Below are positions 25,859 to 35,005 of a DNA stretch of 64,000 nucleotides, piece after piece. The DNA lies in NCBI RefSeq assembly GCF_000373905.1, contig NZ_KB892705.1, positions 3,391,184-3,455,183 of the forward strand. The letters are read 5' to 3'. The position numbers were made by a program, and so were the translations under genes. Position 1 is the first letter of the stretch. Each line of letters starts with the position of its first letter. Source of the DNA: Mycobacterium sp. 155. Its GTDB lineage: Bacteria; Actinomycetota; Actinomycetes; Mycobacteriales; Mycobacteriaceae. The notes beneath the pieces were generated by a model that saw only the letters and a list, made by a program, of their open reading frames with translations, searched no databases and had not been told where the DNA came from.

Positions 25859-27322
25859 ATGGTCACCGTTGGCGAGGTCCTGCAGTCCGAGGCGCTTGGA
25901 CTGCACGCGATCCATGTCCCACGGGCCGATGCCGACGTCCGCTGGGTGGCGACCAGCGAACTCGCCGATCCGGCTCCCTTTCTGGAAGGTGGGGAGATCC
26001 TGCTCACCACGGGCCTGGAAACTAGCCGCTGGCGCACCGAATGGGATGGCTACGTGCAGCGACTGGTGGAGGCCCGGATCGCGGCTATCGGCATGGCGGC
26101 CGGGTTGACCTACACCAAGACACCGGCCAGGCTGATCAACGCCTGCCGCACCCACGGGGTGAACCTGTTCGAAGTGCCGCGACGCACGGCGTTCGTCGCG
26201 ATCAGCCGGCACATCGCGCAGCTGCTCGAAGAGCAGGAGTCCACAGCCGCGCGCGAAGCCCTAGCGGCCCAGCAACAGCTGATCTCCGCTGCGGCCAAAC
26301 CCGACCCGACGACTGCGGTCGTCACGGCCCTGGCCCAAGCTGTCAACGGCGCGGTGTGCCTGATGGCTCCAGACGGCCGGGTGGTGACGGGTCCGGTGGG
26401 GCCGCGACGCGACGACTTTCCGCTCGACGAGGTTGAGGAGGACGTCCGTCGGCTCCAAACGCATGGCAGGCATTCGGCGGCGGTTCAGTCCGGGCCCGGT
26501 CAGTCAGTGTCGATCTACCCCATCGGGTTGCGCGGCAGGCCGTCGACGTATCTGGCCGCCATGGGTCCGATGCGGCTGTCCGACGGTCAACGCCACGCGG
26601 TCACCACTGCGGTGGCGGTCCTGGGCCTCGTCGACGAACAGGACCGCAGCCGCGCCAGGACCCGGCACCACCTGCGCAGCCGGGCCGTCGAGCTTGTCGT
26701 CGGAAATGACTCCAGGACAGCACAATTGGTTCTCGAGGTGGACTGGTCAGCGTCTGTGCTGCCGGAGCGGGTCAGGATCTTGCGCGCGACGGGTCCGGAG
26801 CACGAGACGGACGACGCGATATCAGCGCTGGAACGACGCGGCATTCTGGTCGGCATGGTCGCCGGCGAGCTCTGCGCAGTACTGGCCCCCAAACAAGACC
26901 GGACCGCCGCCGACCGCTTAGCCCAAACCGGGCATCTCGTCGGCATCGGGCACGAGGCGCCGCTGGGCGACGCCGCGGCCGGATACCGCACGGCGGGTAT
27001 GGCTCTGGCGCAGGCCACCCCGACCGCGCGGCTGGTGAACTGGGACCGGATCATCAGCGACGGTCCGCTCGGTTTGATCGATCCCGTGCGCGCCGCAGCG
27101 TTCGCCGAATCATGGTTGAGCGACCTGGATTCCGAACAGGCCGAAACACTGCGTTGCTTCCTTCGCCACCACGGGTCCCGGCTCAAGGTCGCCGAGGAGC
27201 TCGGCCTGCATCGCAATACCGTACGTAACCGACTCGAAGCCATCGAGGCAGCGCTACCGGGAAAGCTCGACGATCCGCAGACCCGGGTCAGCGCCTGGAT
27301 CGCGTTACAGGTCAGCCCTTGA
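25859..27322 (+). CDS. PucR-family transcriptional regulator
   Basis: The 487-residue protein has an N-terminal PucR domain (TVGEVLQSEALGLHAIHV, SELADPAPFLEGGEILLTTG) and a C-terminal helix-turn-helix of the HTH_30 type: LRCFLRHHGSRLKVAEELGL, then HRNTVRNRLEAIEAAL. PucR proteins respond to purine or amino-acid-derived metabolites and usually regulate a neighbouring catabolic gene. It diverges from gabD, so gabD is the likely target. An upstream TTG at 25841 is in frame, but ATG at 25859 fits the family start better. Confidence 0.85.
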   Translation: MVTVGEVLQSEALGLHAIHVPRADADVRWVATSELADPAPFLEGGEILLTTGLETSRWRTEWDGYVQRLVEARIAAIGMAAGLTYTKTPARLINACRTHGVNLFEVPRRTAFVAISRHIAQLLEEQESTAAREALAAQQQLISAAAKPDPTTAVVTALAQAVNGAVCLMAPDGRVVTGPVGPRRDDFPLDEVEEDVRRLQTHGRHSAAVQSGPGQSVSIYPIGLRGRPSTYLAAMGPMRLSDGQRHAVTTAVAVLGLVDEQDRSRARTRHHLRSRAVELVVGNDSRTAQLVLEVDWSASVLPERVRILRATGPEHETDDAISALERRGILVGMVAGELCAVLAPKQDRTAADRLAQTGHLVGIGHEAPLGDAAAGYRTAGMALAQATPTARLVNWDRIISDGPLGLIDPVRAAAFAESWLSDLDSEQAETLRCFLRHHGSRLKVAEELGLHRNTVRNRLEAIEAALPGKLDDPQTRVSAWIALQVSP

Positions 27323-27349
27323 GACAGTCGAGCTGACCTGCTGGCGCGA

Positions 27350-30283
27350 CTACGCCTGGGCGGGCAACGACACCGTGTCGTCGTCCCTGCCGTGAGTCTC
27401 CGAAGCACGCGGCTGATATTTGTGGTTGTGGTAGTCACCGCGGGGATAGACCACCTGCGGCCACCAGAACCACCGGCCCAGCAGCGTTGCGATCGACGGC
27501 ATCAACAGTGAGCGCACCACCAACGTATCGAGCAGCAGGCCAATCGCGATGGTCGACCCCATCTGGGCCAACACCACCAGCTGACTGCCCATCATCGCCG
27601 CCATCGTTGCGGCGAACACGAGACCTGCCGACGTCACCACACCGCCGGTGCCGGCCATGGAACGAATGATGCCGGTCTTGAGGCCGGCGTGGATCTCGTC
27701 CTTGAACCTGGACACCAGCAGCAGGTTGTAGTCCGACCCCACCGCCAGCAGGATGATCACCGACATCAGCATGACCAACCAGTGCACGTGGATACCGAAA
27801 AGGTCCTGCCACAACAACACTGAGATACCGAACGACGCCGCGATCGAGCTGGCCGCTGTGCCGACGATCGTCAACGCGGCCACCGCGCTGCGCGTCAGGA
27901 TCAGCATGATCATGAAGATCAGGGTCAGCGCAGACACCACCGCGATCATCAGGTCGTAGCGGGCGCCGTCGCTCATGTCCTTATAGGTGGCTGCCACACC
28001 GCCCAGATAGATCTTGGCGTCGGACAGCGAGGACATCTTCAGACCCTCCTGCGCGGCGGTCCGCTCCGCGTCGACCCGCGCAATGCCCTCCGGCGTCGCG
28101 GGATCGCTCTGGTGGGTGATGAACATCCGGGCAGACTTGCCGTCCGGGGACAGGAACATCTTGAGACCGCGCTCGAAGTCGGGGTTCGTGAATGCCTCGG
28201 GCGGCAGGTAGAACAGGTCGTCGTTCTTGGCGTCATCGAAGCTCTGCCCCATCGCCAGGGCGGTGTCGTTCATCGCCTGCATCTGGTCGAGCAGCGCCTT
28301 CTGCGAGTTGTACGACGCCAGCGACATGTCCCTGCTGGCCTTCATCGTCGCAATCGTCTGCGGAAGCAGTTCTGTCAGTTTCGGTGCGAGGCCGGCAAGT
28401 TCGTCGGTATTGACTTGCACCGATGCCGTCTTGTCGGTCAGTTCGTCGAGCCCGTCGAGGGAGTCGAAGATCGACCTCGCCGCGGCGCACATGGGGATGT
28501 CGAAGCAGTGCGGTTCCCAGTAGAAGTAGTTGCGCAGCGGCCGGAACTGGTCATCGAAGTTCGCGATGTTGTCGCGCAGTTTTTCGGTGACAGCGAGTAG
28601 ATCCCGCGACTTGGCCGCCGAGTCCTGCGTGAGCTTGGTTTGTTCCAGCGAGAGTTGGTACTGCTTCTCCATGATGGCGATCGAGTCGTTGGTCGCGTCG
28701 ATCATCCTGAGTTGGTCGGCCAACTGCTGGCGCTGGAATGGCAGGTTCAGATTCTGCGTCTGACCCTGGATCGCGGTCTGGAACGGAATCGAGCTGTGCT
28801 GGATGGGAATACCCAGCGGCCGAGTGATGCTCTGCACCATCGCGATCCCGTGGGTGCGCAACACGTTCTTGGCCACGCGGTCGAGCACCAGCATGTCGGC
28901 CGGATTGCGCATGTCGTGGTCGGCCTCGACCATCAGGATGTCGGGGTTCATCCGGGCCTGGGTGAAATGCCGGTCGGCCGCAGCGAATCCGACGTTGACC
29001 GGGGCGTCGGTGGGCAGATACCAACGGTCGTTGTAGGCCGGCTTGTAGCCGGGAACGGCGACCAGACCGATCAGCACGACGAACGCACTGGCCACCAGGA
29101 TGGGAGCGGGCCACCGAACCACAGCGGTCCCCACCTTGCGCCAGAACCGGCCTTTGGGAGGCTTTTTCGCTTCGTACAGCCCGACCAGGGTGCCCAGGAA
29201 CAGCACCGCCGGCCCCATGGTGACGGCCGACGCCACCACGACGACCATGCCGATCGCGACGGGCTCACCCATGGTGGCGAAGTACGGCAATCGCGCGAAG
29301 CTGAGGCAGTACGTCGCTCCGGCGATCGTCAGGCCGGAACCGATGATGACGGGTGACACCGATTTGAACGTCGTGTAGTAAGCGTCTTCGCGTTCTTCAC
29401 CGGCACTGCGGGCCTCGCGGTAGCGGCCGAACAGGAAGATGCCGTAGTCGGTCGCCGCCGCAATCGCGAGCATCGTCAGGATGTTGCCGGCGAAGGTGGT
29501 CAACCCGAACACGTCGTGCGTGGCGAGCACCGACACCACGCCACGGGCTGTCAGCAAGCCGACGCCGGTCAGCAGCAGCTGCACGAGGGTGGTGCGGATC
29601 GACCGGTAGACGATGAGCAGCATTCCCGCGATCGCCACGAGTGTGTACAGGGTGATCTGACCGAGGCTGGCGTTACCGATGACATGGAGATCGTCGGTCA
29701 GGGCCGCCGGCCCGGCGACGTAGGCCTGCACCCCCGGCGGGGCCGGAGTGTCTTTGATGACCTCCCGGACCAGGTCCACGCCCTGGTTGGCCAGAGTCTG
29801 GCCCTGCTCACCGGCCAGGTTGAGCATCACATACGAGGCCTTGCCGTCGGCGCTCTGCGCTCCGGCAGCCGTCAGCGTGTCACCCCAGAAGTCCTGGATG
29901 TGCTGGATGTGGTCGGGATGCTCCCGAAGCTTGCGGATGATGTCGTCGTAATACCGATGCGCCTCGGGACCGAGTGGGCCCTGCCCCTCCACGACGATCA
30001 TCACCGTGCTGTTGGAGTTGAACTCCTGGAAGTTCGCGCCCATGCGTTTCATCGCGATCATCGACGGCGCATCGGCCGGCGCCATGGGCGCCGAGTGCTC
30101 CTCGCCGACGACTTCCAGTTGCGGCGCGATCACATTGACCACGACCGCGAACGCGACCCAGAACAGGATGATCGGCACCGCTAGGACGCGCATGGCGTGG
30201 GCGAAGTAGGGCCGGTGACCGCGGGCGTTCTTGGCGTGCGCGGGCTGAGCGGGTTCGGCGGGCACTGTGTCTGTATCTGTCAT
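27350..30283 (-). CDS. mmpL: MmpL family RND transporter
   Basis: The 977-residue protein is an MmpL-type RND transporter of the MmpL4/MmpL5 size. It has a first membrane helix at about 33–55, a large periplasmic domain, helices at about 205–400 and 780–935, and the proton-relay D-Y pairs ATDYGIFLFGRYRE (D279, Y280) and GSDYNLLLVSRF (D851, Y852). A long coiled-coil-like stretch (about 510–660) lies in the second periplasmic domain. MmpLs export lipids, siderophores or drugs. The ATG at 30283 overlaps the mmpS stop as ATGA, so the pair is coupled. The cargo cannot be read from the sequence. Confidence 0.92.
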   Translation of the reverse strand: MTDTDTVPAEPAQPAHAKNARGHRPYFAHAMRVLAVPIILFWVAFAVVVNVIAPQLEVVGEEHSAPMAPADAPSMIAMKRMGANFQEFNSNSTVMIVVEGQGPLGPEAHRYYDDIIRKLREHPDHIQHIQDFWGDTLTAAGAQSADGKASYVMLNLAGEQGQTLANQGVDLVREVIKDTPAPPGVQAYVAGPAALTDDLHVIGNASLGQITLYTLVAIAGMLLIVYRSIRTTLVQLLLTGVGLLTARGVVSVLATHDVFGLTTFAGNILTMLAIAAATDYGIFLFGRYREARSAGEEREDAYYTTFKSVSPVIIGSGLTIAGATYCLSFARLPYFATMGEPVAIGMVVVVASAVTMGPAVLFLGTLVGLYEAKKPPKGRFWRKVGTAVVRWPAPILVASAFVVLIGLVAVPGYKPAYNDRWYLPTDAPVNVGFAAADRHFTQARMNPDILMVEADHDMRNPADMLVLDRVAKNVLRTHGIAMVQSITRPLGIPIQHSSIPFQTAIQGQTQNLNLPFQRQQLADQLRMIDATNDSIAIMEKQYQLSLEQTKLTQDSAAKSRDLLAVTEKLRDNIANFDDQFRPLRNYFYWEPHCFDIPMCAAARSIFDSLDGLDELTDKTASVQVNTDELAGLAPKLTELLPQTIATMKASRDMSLASYNSQKALLDQMQAMNDTALAMGQSFDDAKNDDLFYLPPEAFTNPDFERGLKMFLSPDGKSARMFITHQSDPATPEGIARVDAERTAAQEGLKMSSLSDAKIYLGGVAATYKDMSDGARYDLMIAVVSALTLIFMIMLILTRSAVAALTIVGTAASSIAASFGISVLLWQDLFGIHVHWLVMLMSVIILLAVGSDYNLLLVSRFKDEIHAGLKTGIIRSMAGTGGVVTSAGLVFAATMAAMMGSQLVVLAQMGSTIAIGLLLDTLVVRSLLMPSIATLLGRWFWWPQVVYPRGDYHNHKYQPRASETHGRDDDTVSLPAQA

Positions 30284-30717
30284 GCGGACTTCACCAGGCA
30301 ATAGGTCTGGGCATTGATGCCATCGGCAGACTGCTCTTCACGAACGGTTCCGTTCACGGTGACGCGACAGCCGATCTGGTCGCTGTCGCTGCGGGCCATG
30401 AGGTTGGCACTGACCGTCGGAAGAGTCGTCGAGAGTGTGACCGACCACGGCAGGGGCGTGTTGACCTGATGGATGTTCGCGTCCGGGTCGAAATAGCTGA
30501 TCTGTGCCGTGGTGCCCGGTGGGCCGTACACGTCGTACACCAAAATCTTCGGGTTGAACTGAACGATCTCGATGCCCGCGCCGGCATTGGCGTTGAGGTC
30601 TTCGGAGCCGAACATGCGGTGCAGACGGGACACCACCAGACCTGAGATCGCCAATACGACGATCAGAACCAGAGGTATCCACAGCACCTTGAATGCTCGT
30701 GCGATTCGTCTCGCCAT
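30280..30717 (-). CDS. mmpS: MmpS family membrane protein
   Basis: The 145-residue protein has one N-terminal membrane helix (about 12–31), then a periplasmic domain with the MmpS pattern VVYDVYGPPGTTAQISYFDPD-like residues, LPWSVTLSTTLPTVSANLMA and CRVTVNGTV. MmpS proteins assist the paired MmpL. The ATG at 30717 has GGGAGG upstream; a GTG at 30720 is also in frame. It is the first gene of the mmpS–mmpL pair. Confidence 0.9.
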   Translation of the reverse strand: MARRIARAFKVLWIPLVLIVVLAISGLVVSRLHRMFGSEDLNANAGAGIEIVQFNPKILVYDVYGPPGTTAQISYFDPDANIHQVNTPLPWSVTLSTTLPTVSANLMARSDSDQIGCRVTVNGTVREEQSADGINAQTYCLVKSA

Positions 30718-30748
30718 CACCCATACCTCCCGACATCACCCGAACTGT

Positions 30749-30779
30749 GCGAATGCTTAGCGAATTAGTTCGAATAACT
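30749..30779. promoter_or_regulatory. Three phased CGAAT repeats upstream of mmpS
   Basis: CGAAT occurs three times in about 27 bp upstream of mmpS (CGAATGCTTAG, CGAATTAGTT, CGAATAACT), spaced 11 and 10 bases, about one helical turn. This could be a binding site for a regulator of mmpS-mmpL or part of the promoter. I see no IdeR consensus here. Confidence 0.35.
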
Positions 30780-30851
30780 ATGTACAGCGGGGAGAAACCT
30801 TACACCCAACTTCCGTCGTCCGCCCCATCAAACCCTCCCGATTCCGGCGGG

Positions 30852-30901
30852 ACACCGCCGTCCGCCGGCGGTGTACCATTATGCATAGAACGTCTATGCA
30901 T
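30852..30901. promoter_or_regulatory. Hairpin and 8-bp inverted repeat in front of the sigma factor gene
   Basis: ACACCGCCG (30852–30860) pairs with CGGCGGTGT (30866–30874). Right after it ATGCATAG (30881–30888) and CTATGCAT (30894–30901) form a perfect inverted repeat with spacer AACGT. The second element sits 13 bp upstream of the likely GTG start, where it could be an operator or a 5'-UTR structure that hides the ribosome site. Confidence 0.45.
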
Positions 30902-30913
30902 CCCGGAGGCGAC

Positions 30914-31531
30914 GTGCCAAATTGCGATGTAGCGTCGGCGAGTAGGCCGACATTCGATGACGCGGGGACTGCCGCCCGGTTCGCCGCCGAAGCACTACCG
31001 CACCTCGACCAGATACGCCGCGGCGCATACCGTTTGACTGCGAGCAAGTACGACGCCGAGGATCTGGTCCAGGAGACACTGCTCAAGGCCTACAGCGGTT
31101 TTCACACCTATCAGCCGGACACCAACATGCGCGCCTGGCTTTTCCGCATCATGCAGAACACGTGGACATCCGCTTATTACGCCCGCCAGCGACGCCCCAA
31201 TGAGCTGCTGTGCGAGGGATTGTCCGATTGGCAGCTACTCGACGAACGCATCTTCACACCGGTCGGGCTGCGCGCGGCCGAGATCGAGGCAATGACCATG
31301 TCGTACGACGACGAGATCATTCGTGCACTCAAGGCCATACCGTTGCAGAATCGGATGGCGGTGTACTTCGCCGATATCGAGGGATACCAGTACCGCGAAA
31401 TCGCCGCCATGATGGGTACGCCTATCGGCACCGTCATGTCACGCCTGGCCCGTGGCCGCAGCCGCCTACGTGCCCTCCTCAGTGAGTGCCGACGGCGCAC
31501 GCAAAGCGGTGAAACAGAACAGCCCGCCTAG
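30914..31531 (+). CDS. ECF sigma factor, SigH-like (ECF12-type)
   Basis: The 205-residue protein has region 2 (YDAEDLVQETLLKAYSGFHTY, then NMRAWLFRIMQNTW) and region 4 (RMAVYFADIEGYQYREIAAM, then GTPIGTVMSRLARGRSRLR). It closely resembles mycobacterial SigH, the thiol/heat stress sigma, in both regions. SigH is normally followed by its zinc-binding anti-sigma gene rshA; here the next gene is a purine permease, so this is probably a paralogue with another control. Start is the GTG at 30914 after GGAGG; an ATG at 30881 is in frame but has no ribosome site and lies in the inverted repeat. Confidence 0.85.
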   Translation: MPNCDVASASRPTFDDAGTAARFAAEALPHLDQIRRGAYRLTASKYDAEDLVQETLLKAYSGFHTYQPDTNMRAWLFRIMQNTWTSAYYARQRRPNELLCEGLSDWQLLDERIFTPVGLRAAEIEAMTMSYDDEIIRALKAIPLQNRMAVYFADIEGYQYREIAAMMGTPIGTVMSRLARGRSRLRALLSECRRRTQSGETEQPA

Positions 31532-31611
31532 GCTGCCATACCGCGGTCGGGGGTTCGGTAGTCGTCGCAATGCTGAGCGCGTTGCGGCCGCCGACCCTAG
31601 GGTCATCAGCT

Positions 31612-33027
31612 ATGAATCGACTGGATCGCTTCTTCGAAGTCTCGGCGCGTGGCTCCACCATCCCAGCCGAGATACGTGGTGGCGTCGTCACGTTCATCGC
31701 GATGGCCTACATCATCGTGTTGAACCCGGTCATCCTGTCGAGCGCTCAGGACGTGGCAGGCAACAAGCTGACGTTCGCGCAAGTATCGGCGACGACATCG
31801 CTGGCCGCTGGTGTCATGACGATCCTGTTCGGCGTCATCGCGCGGATGCCGTTCGCGTTCGCAGCAGGGCTCGGCATCAACTCCTTCCTGGCGACCACCG
31901 TCGTCGGGTCGGTCACCTGGCCAGAGGCGATGGGTCTCGTCGTCATCAACGGTCTCGTGATCGTGCTCTTAGCGGCCACCGGTCTGCGCCGCCTGGTGTT
32001 CGACGCCGTGCCGATGCAGCTCAAACTGGCGATCACTGCGGGCATCGGGTTATTCATCCTGTTCATCGGTCTCGTCGACGCCGGCTTCGTGGGTTCCACG
32101 GGCCGGCCGTCACCGCCGGTCGGTCTGGGTATCGGCGGCACCGGTTCGATCAACACCGTGCCGACCGTGGTCTTCGTGTTCACCCTGCTGGTCACCGGCA
32201 TCCTGGTGGCCCGCCGGGTACGCGGCGGCATCCTCATCGGTCTTGCCACGGGCACCGTGGTCGCGATCATCGTCGAAGCGATCTGGCATCTCGGCTCGGC
32301 GACCGAGCATCCCGGCGGCTGGGGCCTGTCGGTGCCTTCGCTGTCCGGTTCCCCGTTCGCATTGCCCGACATGTCCCTGGTCGGTGCGTTCAGCCTCGGC
32401 AGCTTCGGCCGGATCGGCGCGCTGGCCGCCATCATGCTGGTGTTCACGCTGGTGTTCGCCAACTTCTTCGACGCCATGGGCACCATGACCGGCCTGTCCC
32501 GGGAGGCCGGCCTGTCCGACGCGCAGGGCACCTTCCCGCGGCTGCGGTCCGCGTTGATCGTCGAGGGGGCGGGCGCCGTCGTCGGTGGCGCCTCCTCGGC
32601 CTCGTCGAACACCGTGTTCATCGAATCCGGTGCAGGTATCGAGGAGGGAGCCCGCACCGGGCTGGCCAACCTCGTCACGGGCACCCTGTTCCTGGCCGCC
32701 ATGTTCGTCTCACCGCTGGCCTCGATCGTGCCCACGGAAGTCGCCGCCGCGGCGCTGGTGATCGTGGGCGCGATGATGGTGTCGCACCTACGCCACATCG
32801 ACATTTCAGAGTTCTCGATCGCGCTGCCCGTCGTACTCACGGTGGCGACCATGGCGTTCAGCTACTCGATCGCCAATGGCATCGGCGTCGGTTTCGTCGC
32901 GTGGGCGGTGCTGCGGTCGGCCGCGGGCAAGGCCCGTGAGATCAGCCCGCTGTTGTGGATCGTCGCGGCCGGCTTCGTCCTGTACTTCGCGCGGGGCTGG
33001 ATCGAATCGCTCATCGGCATGCACTGA
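31612..33027 (+). CDS. NCS2 family purine permease (AzgA-like)
   Basis: The 471-residue membrane protein starts MNRLDRFFEVSARGSTIPAE, as AzgA-type hypoxanthine/guanine/adenine permeases do, and has about 12–13 helices. Conserved segments are GLGINSFLATTVV, FANFFDAMGTMTGL and SSNTVFIESGAGIEEGARTG, which form the substrate pocket of this subfamily. It should import purine bases with protons. It follows the sigma factor gene after 80 bp in the same direction; whether they share a transcript is not clear. Confidence 0.88.
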   Translation: MNRLDRFFEVSARGSTIPAEIRGGVVTFIAMAYIIVLNPVILSSAQDVAGNKLTFAQVSATTSLAAGVMTILFGVIARMPFAFAAGLGINSFLATTVVGSVTWPEAMGLVVINGLVIVLLAATGLRRLVFDAVPMQLKLAITAGIGLFILFIGLVDAGFVGSTGRPSPPVGLGIGGTGSINTVPTVVFVFTLLVTGILVARRVRGGILIGLATGTVVAIIVEAIWHLGSATEHPGGWGLSVPSLSGSPFALPDMSLVGAFSLGSFGRIGALAAIMLVFTLVFANFFDAMGTMTGLSREAGLSDAQGTFPRLRSALIVEGAGAVVGGASSASSNTVFIESGAGIEEGARTGLANLVTGTLFLAAMFVSPLASIVPTEVAAAALVIVGAMMVSHLRHIDISEFSIALPVVLTVATMAFSYSIANGIGVGFVAWAVLRSAAGKAREISPLLWIVAAGFVLYFARGWIESLIGMH

Positions 33028-33088
33028 CAGGTAATCTTCAGGGTCATGGGGATGCGCCGATGAGCCGCTTGCGCGAAGAGCGAAAACC

Positions 33089-34048
33089 GTGAGCGCCGGC
33101 CTATTCGGTTTGCTCGACGACATTGCGGCGCTGGCGCGTCTCGCCGCGGCTTCGATCGACGACGTCGGTGCCGCGACCGGCAAGGCGACCGCCAAGGCCG
33201 CCGGTGTGGTGATCGACGACACCGCGGTGACGCCACAGTACGTGCACGGCATCACTGCCGACCGCGAACTACCGGTCATCAAGCGCATCGCGATCGGCTC
33301 TTTGCGCAACAAGATCGTGTTCATCCTGCCCGTGGCACTGCTGCTGAGCCAGTTTGCACCGTGGTTGCTGACACCGATCCTGATGCTGGGTGCGACCTAC
33401 CTCTGCTTCGAGGGTGCCGAAAAGGTCTGGGGCTACGCCACAAAGCACGGGGCCGATGGGCACCACGACACGCCGGCCGGGGCCGTCGGTGGGGACGCCG
33501 AACGCTACATGGTGACCGGTGCGATACGCACCGATCTCATCCTGTCCGCCGAGATCATGGTCATCGCGCTCAACGAGGTGGCCCACCAACCGTTTTTCCC
33601 CCGGCTGATCATCCTGATCATCGTCGCGCTGGTGATCACCGCCGCGGTGTACGGCGTGGTCGCCGGCATCGTGAAGATGGATGACATCGGACTGATTCTG
33701 ACACAACGTAATTCGCGTTTCGCCAAGTGGATGGGCCGCGGCCTGGTTGCCGGGATGCCCAAACTGCTCACCGCCCTGTCTGCCATCGGCACGATCGCGA
33801 TGCTGTGGGTCGGTGGTCACATCCTGCTCGCCGGAACCAATACCCTTGGCTGGCACGGCCCTTACGGTCTGGTGCACCATGCCGAGGAATTCGTGCGTCA
33901 TGCCCTGTCGAATGCGGCAGGCTTGGGCGGTCTGGCAGCCTGGCTGGTCAATACCACCGTATCGGCCGTCATCGGCTTGGTGGTCGGCGCGATCGTGGTC
34001 GCGATCGTTCACGTGCTGCCCTTCGGCAAGAAGAACAGCCACGCCTGA
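33089..34048 (+). CDS. DUF808 family membrane protein
   Basis: The 319-residue protein matches DUF808 (YedI-like) proteins: SAGLFGLLDDIAALARLAA, DDVGAATGKATAKAAGVVIDD, RELPVIKRIAIGSLRNK and CFEGAEKVW. It has about six membrane helices (from about residue 75 on). The function of the family is unknown. Start is the GTG at 33089, the only one in keeping with the conserved first residues. Confidence 0.85.
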   Translation: MSAGLFGLLDDIAALARLAAASIDDVGAATGKATAKAAGVVIDDTAVTPQYVHGITADRELPVIKRIAIGSLRNKIVFILPVALLLSQFAPWLLTPILMLGATYLCFEGAEKVWGYATKHGADGHHDTPAGAVGGDAERYMVTGAIRTDLILSAEIMVIALNEVAHQPFFPRLIILIIVALVITAAVYGVVAGIVKMDDIGLILTQRNSRFAKWMGRGLVAGMPKLLTALSAIGTIAMLWVGGHILLAGTNTLGWHGPYGLVHHAEEFVRHALSNAAGLGGLAAWLVNTTVSAVIGLVVGAIVVAIVHVLPFGKKNSHA

Positions 34049-34271
34049 CGCAAAATCGACTGTCGAACTGGCAATCTCACGCACCTCGACGACACCGAAC
34101 GTGTTCAACCCGCAGCAGCCACACCCGTCACAGCAGCATCGCGAAGTCTTTGGCAAGTGCCCCACGAGACGCGTCAGCTAAAGTGGTACCCGTCACGTTG
34201 GGCAAATCGGCGCTCTCGGTAGGGTCCGAAATCGACGGTGGCGTCTGAAGCGTTTATCCGAAGGGAGCGGC

Positions 34272-34946
34272 ATGGACGAGATCCTGGCCCGTGCCGGCAT
34301 CTTCCGGGGTCTACAGCCCGGCGCCGTGGCGGCACTGAAACATCAGCTCGAGCCTGTGTCGTTCCCGCGCGGCCGCACGATCTTCGTCGAAGGCGAGCCC
34401 GGCGACACGCTGTACATCATCATCTCGGGCAAAGTGAAGATCGGCCGCAGGACCGCGGACGGCCGCGAAAACCTGATCACGTTGATGGGCCCGTCGGATA
34501 TGTTCGGTGAGCTCGCCATCTTCGACCCGGGTCCACGCACCTCCACCGTCACCGCCCTCACCGAAGTGTCGACCGTGTCGATGAACCACTCGGCACTCCG
34601 GCCGTGGATCACCGAAGAGCCCGAGATCGCCGAACAGCTGCTGCGGGTACTGGCCCGCCGACTGCGTCGCACCAACGACAATCTGTGCGACCTCATCTTC
34701 ACCGACGTGCCGGGTCGGGTTGCCAAGCAGTTGCTCTATCTCGCACAGCGGTTCGGAAGCCGCGAAGGTAACTCGCTGCGGGTCAACCACGAACTGACCC
34801 AGGAAGAAATCGCCCAGCTCGTCGGCTCGTCCCGTGAGACGGTCAACAAGGCGCTCGCCGATTTCACCCAACGCGGCTGGATTCGCGTGCAGAGCAAAAG
34901 CATTCTGATCGACAACCCCGAGCGGCTGGCGTTACGCGCCAAGTAG
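34272..34946 (+). CDS. crp: CRP/FNR family regulator (Crp)
   Basis: The 224-residue protein is very close in type to mycobacterial Crp (Rv3676): cyclic-nucleotide domain with [19 protein letters not shown] and [19 protein letters not shown] (cAMP pocket, about residues 55–95), a long dimer helix, and the winged helix with [19 protein letters not shown] (about 174–192). It should be the cAMP-responsive global regulator or one of two paralogues. GGGAGCGGC precedes the ATG. It is transcribed alone, with a 223-bp upstream region in which I found no clear Crp site. Confidence 0.9.
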   Translation: MDEILARAGIFRGLQPGAVAALKHQLEPVSFPRGRTIFVEGEPGDTLYIIISGKVKIGRRTADGRENLITLMGPSDMFGELAIFDPGPRTSTVTALTEVSTVSMNHSALRPWITEEPEIAEQLLRVLARRLRRTNDNLCDLIFTDVPGRVAKQLLYLAQRFGSREGNSLRVNHELTQEEIAQLVGSSRETVNKALADFTQRGWIRVQSKSILIDNPERLALRAK

Positions 34947-35005
34947 GTCGCGTCAGCGCCGACGACCGGTTCACCGGGCCGCCGGTCAGGCTGATCGTGC
35001 TACCG

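Noticed and set aside
30721..30850. IdeR box upstream of mmpS
   Set aside because: Some mycobacterial mmpS4-mmpL4 genes are IdeR-controlled, but I found no stretch here near the consensus.
31746..32852. A 368-codon minus-strand frame
   Set aside because: It lies wholly antisense to the purine permease and has no familiar motif; long antisense frames are common in G+C-rich DNA.
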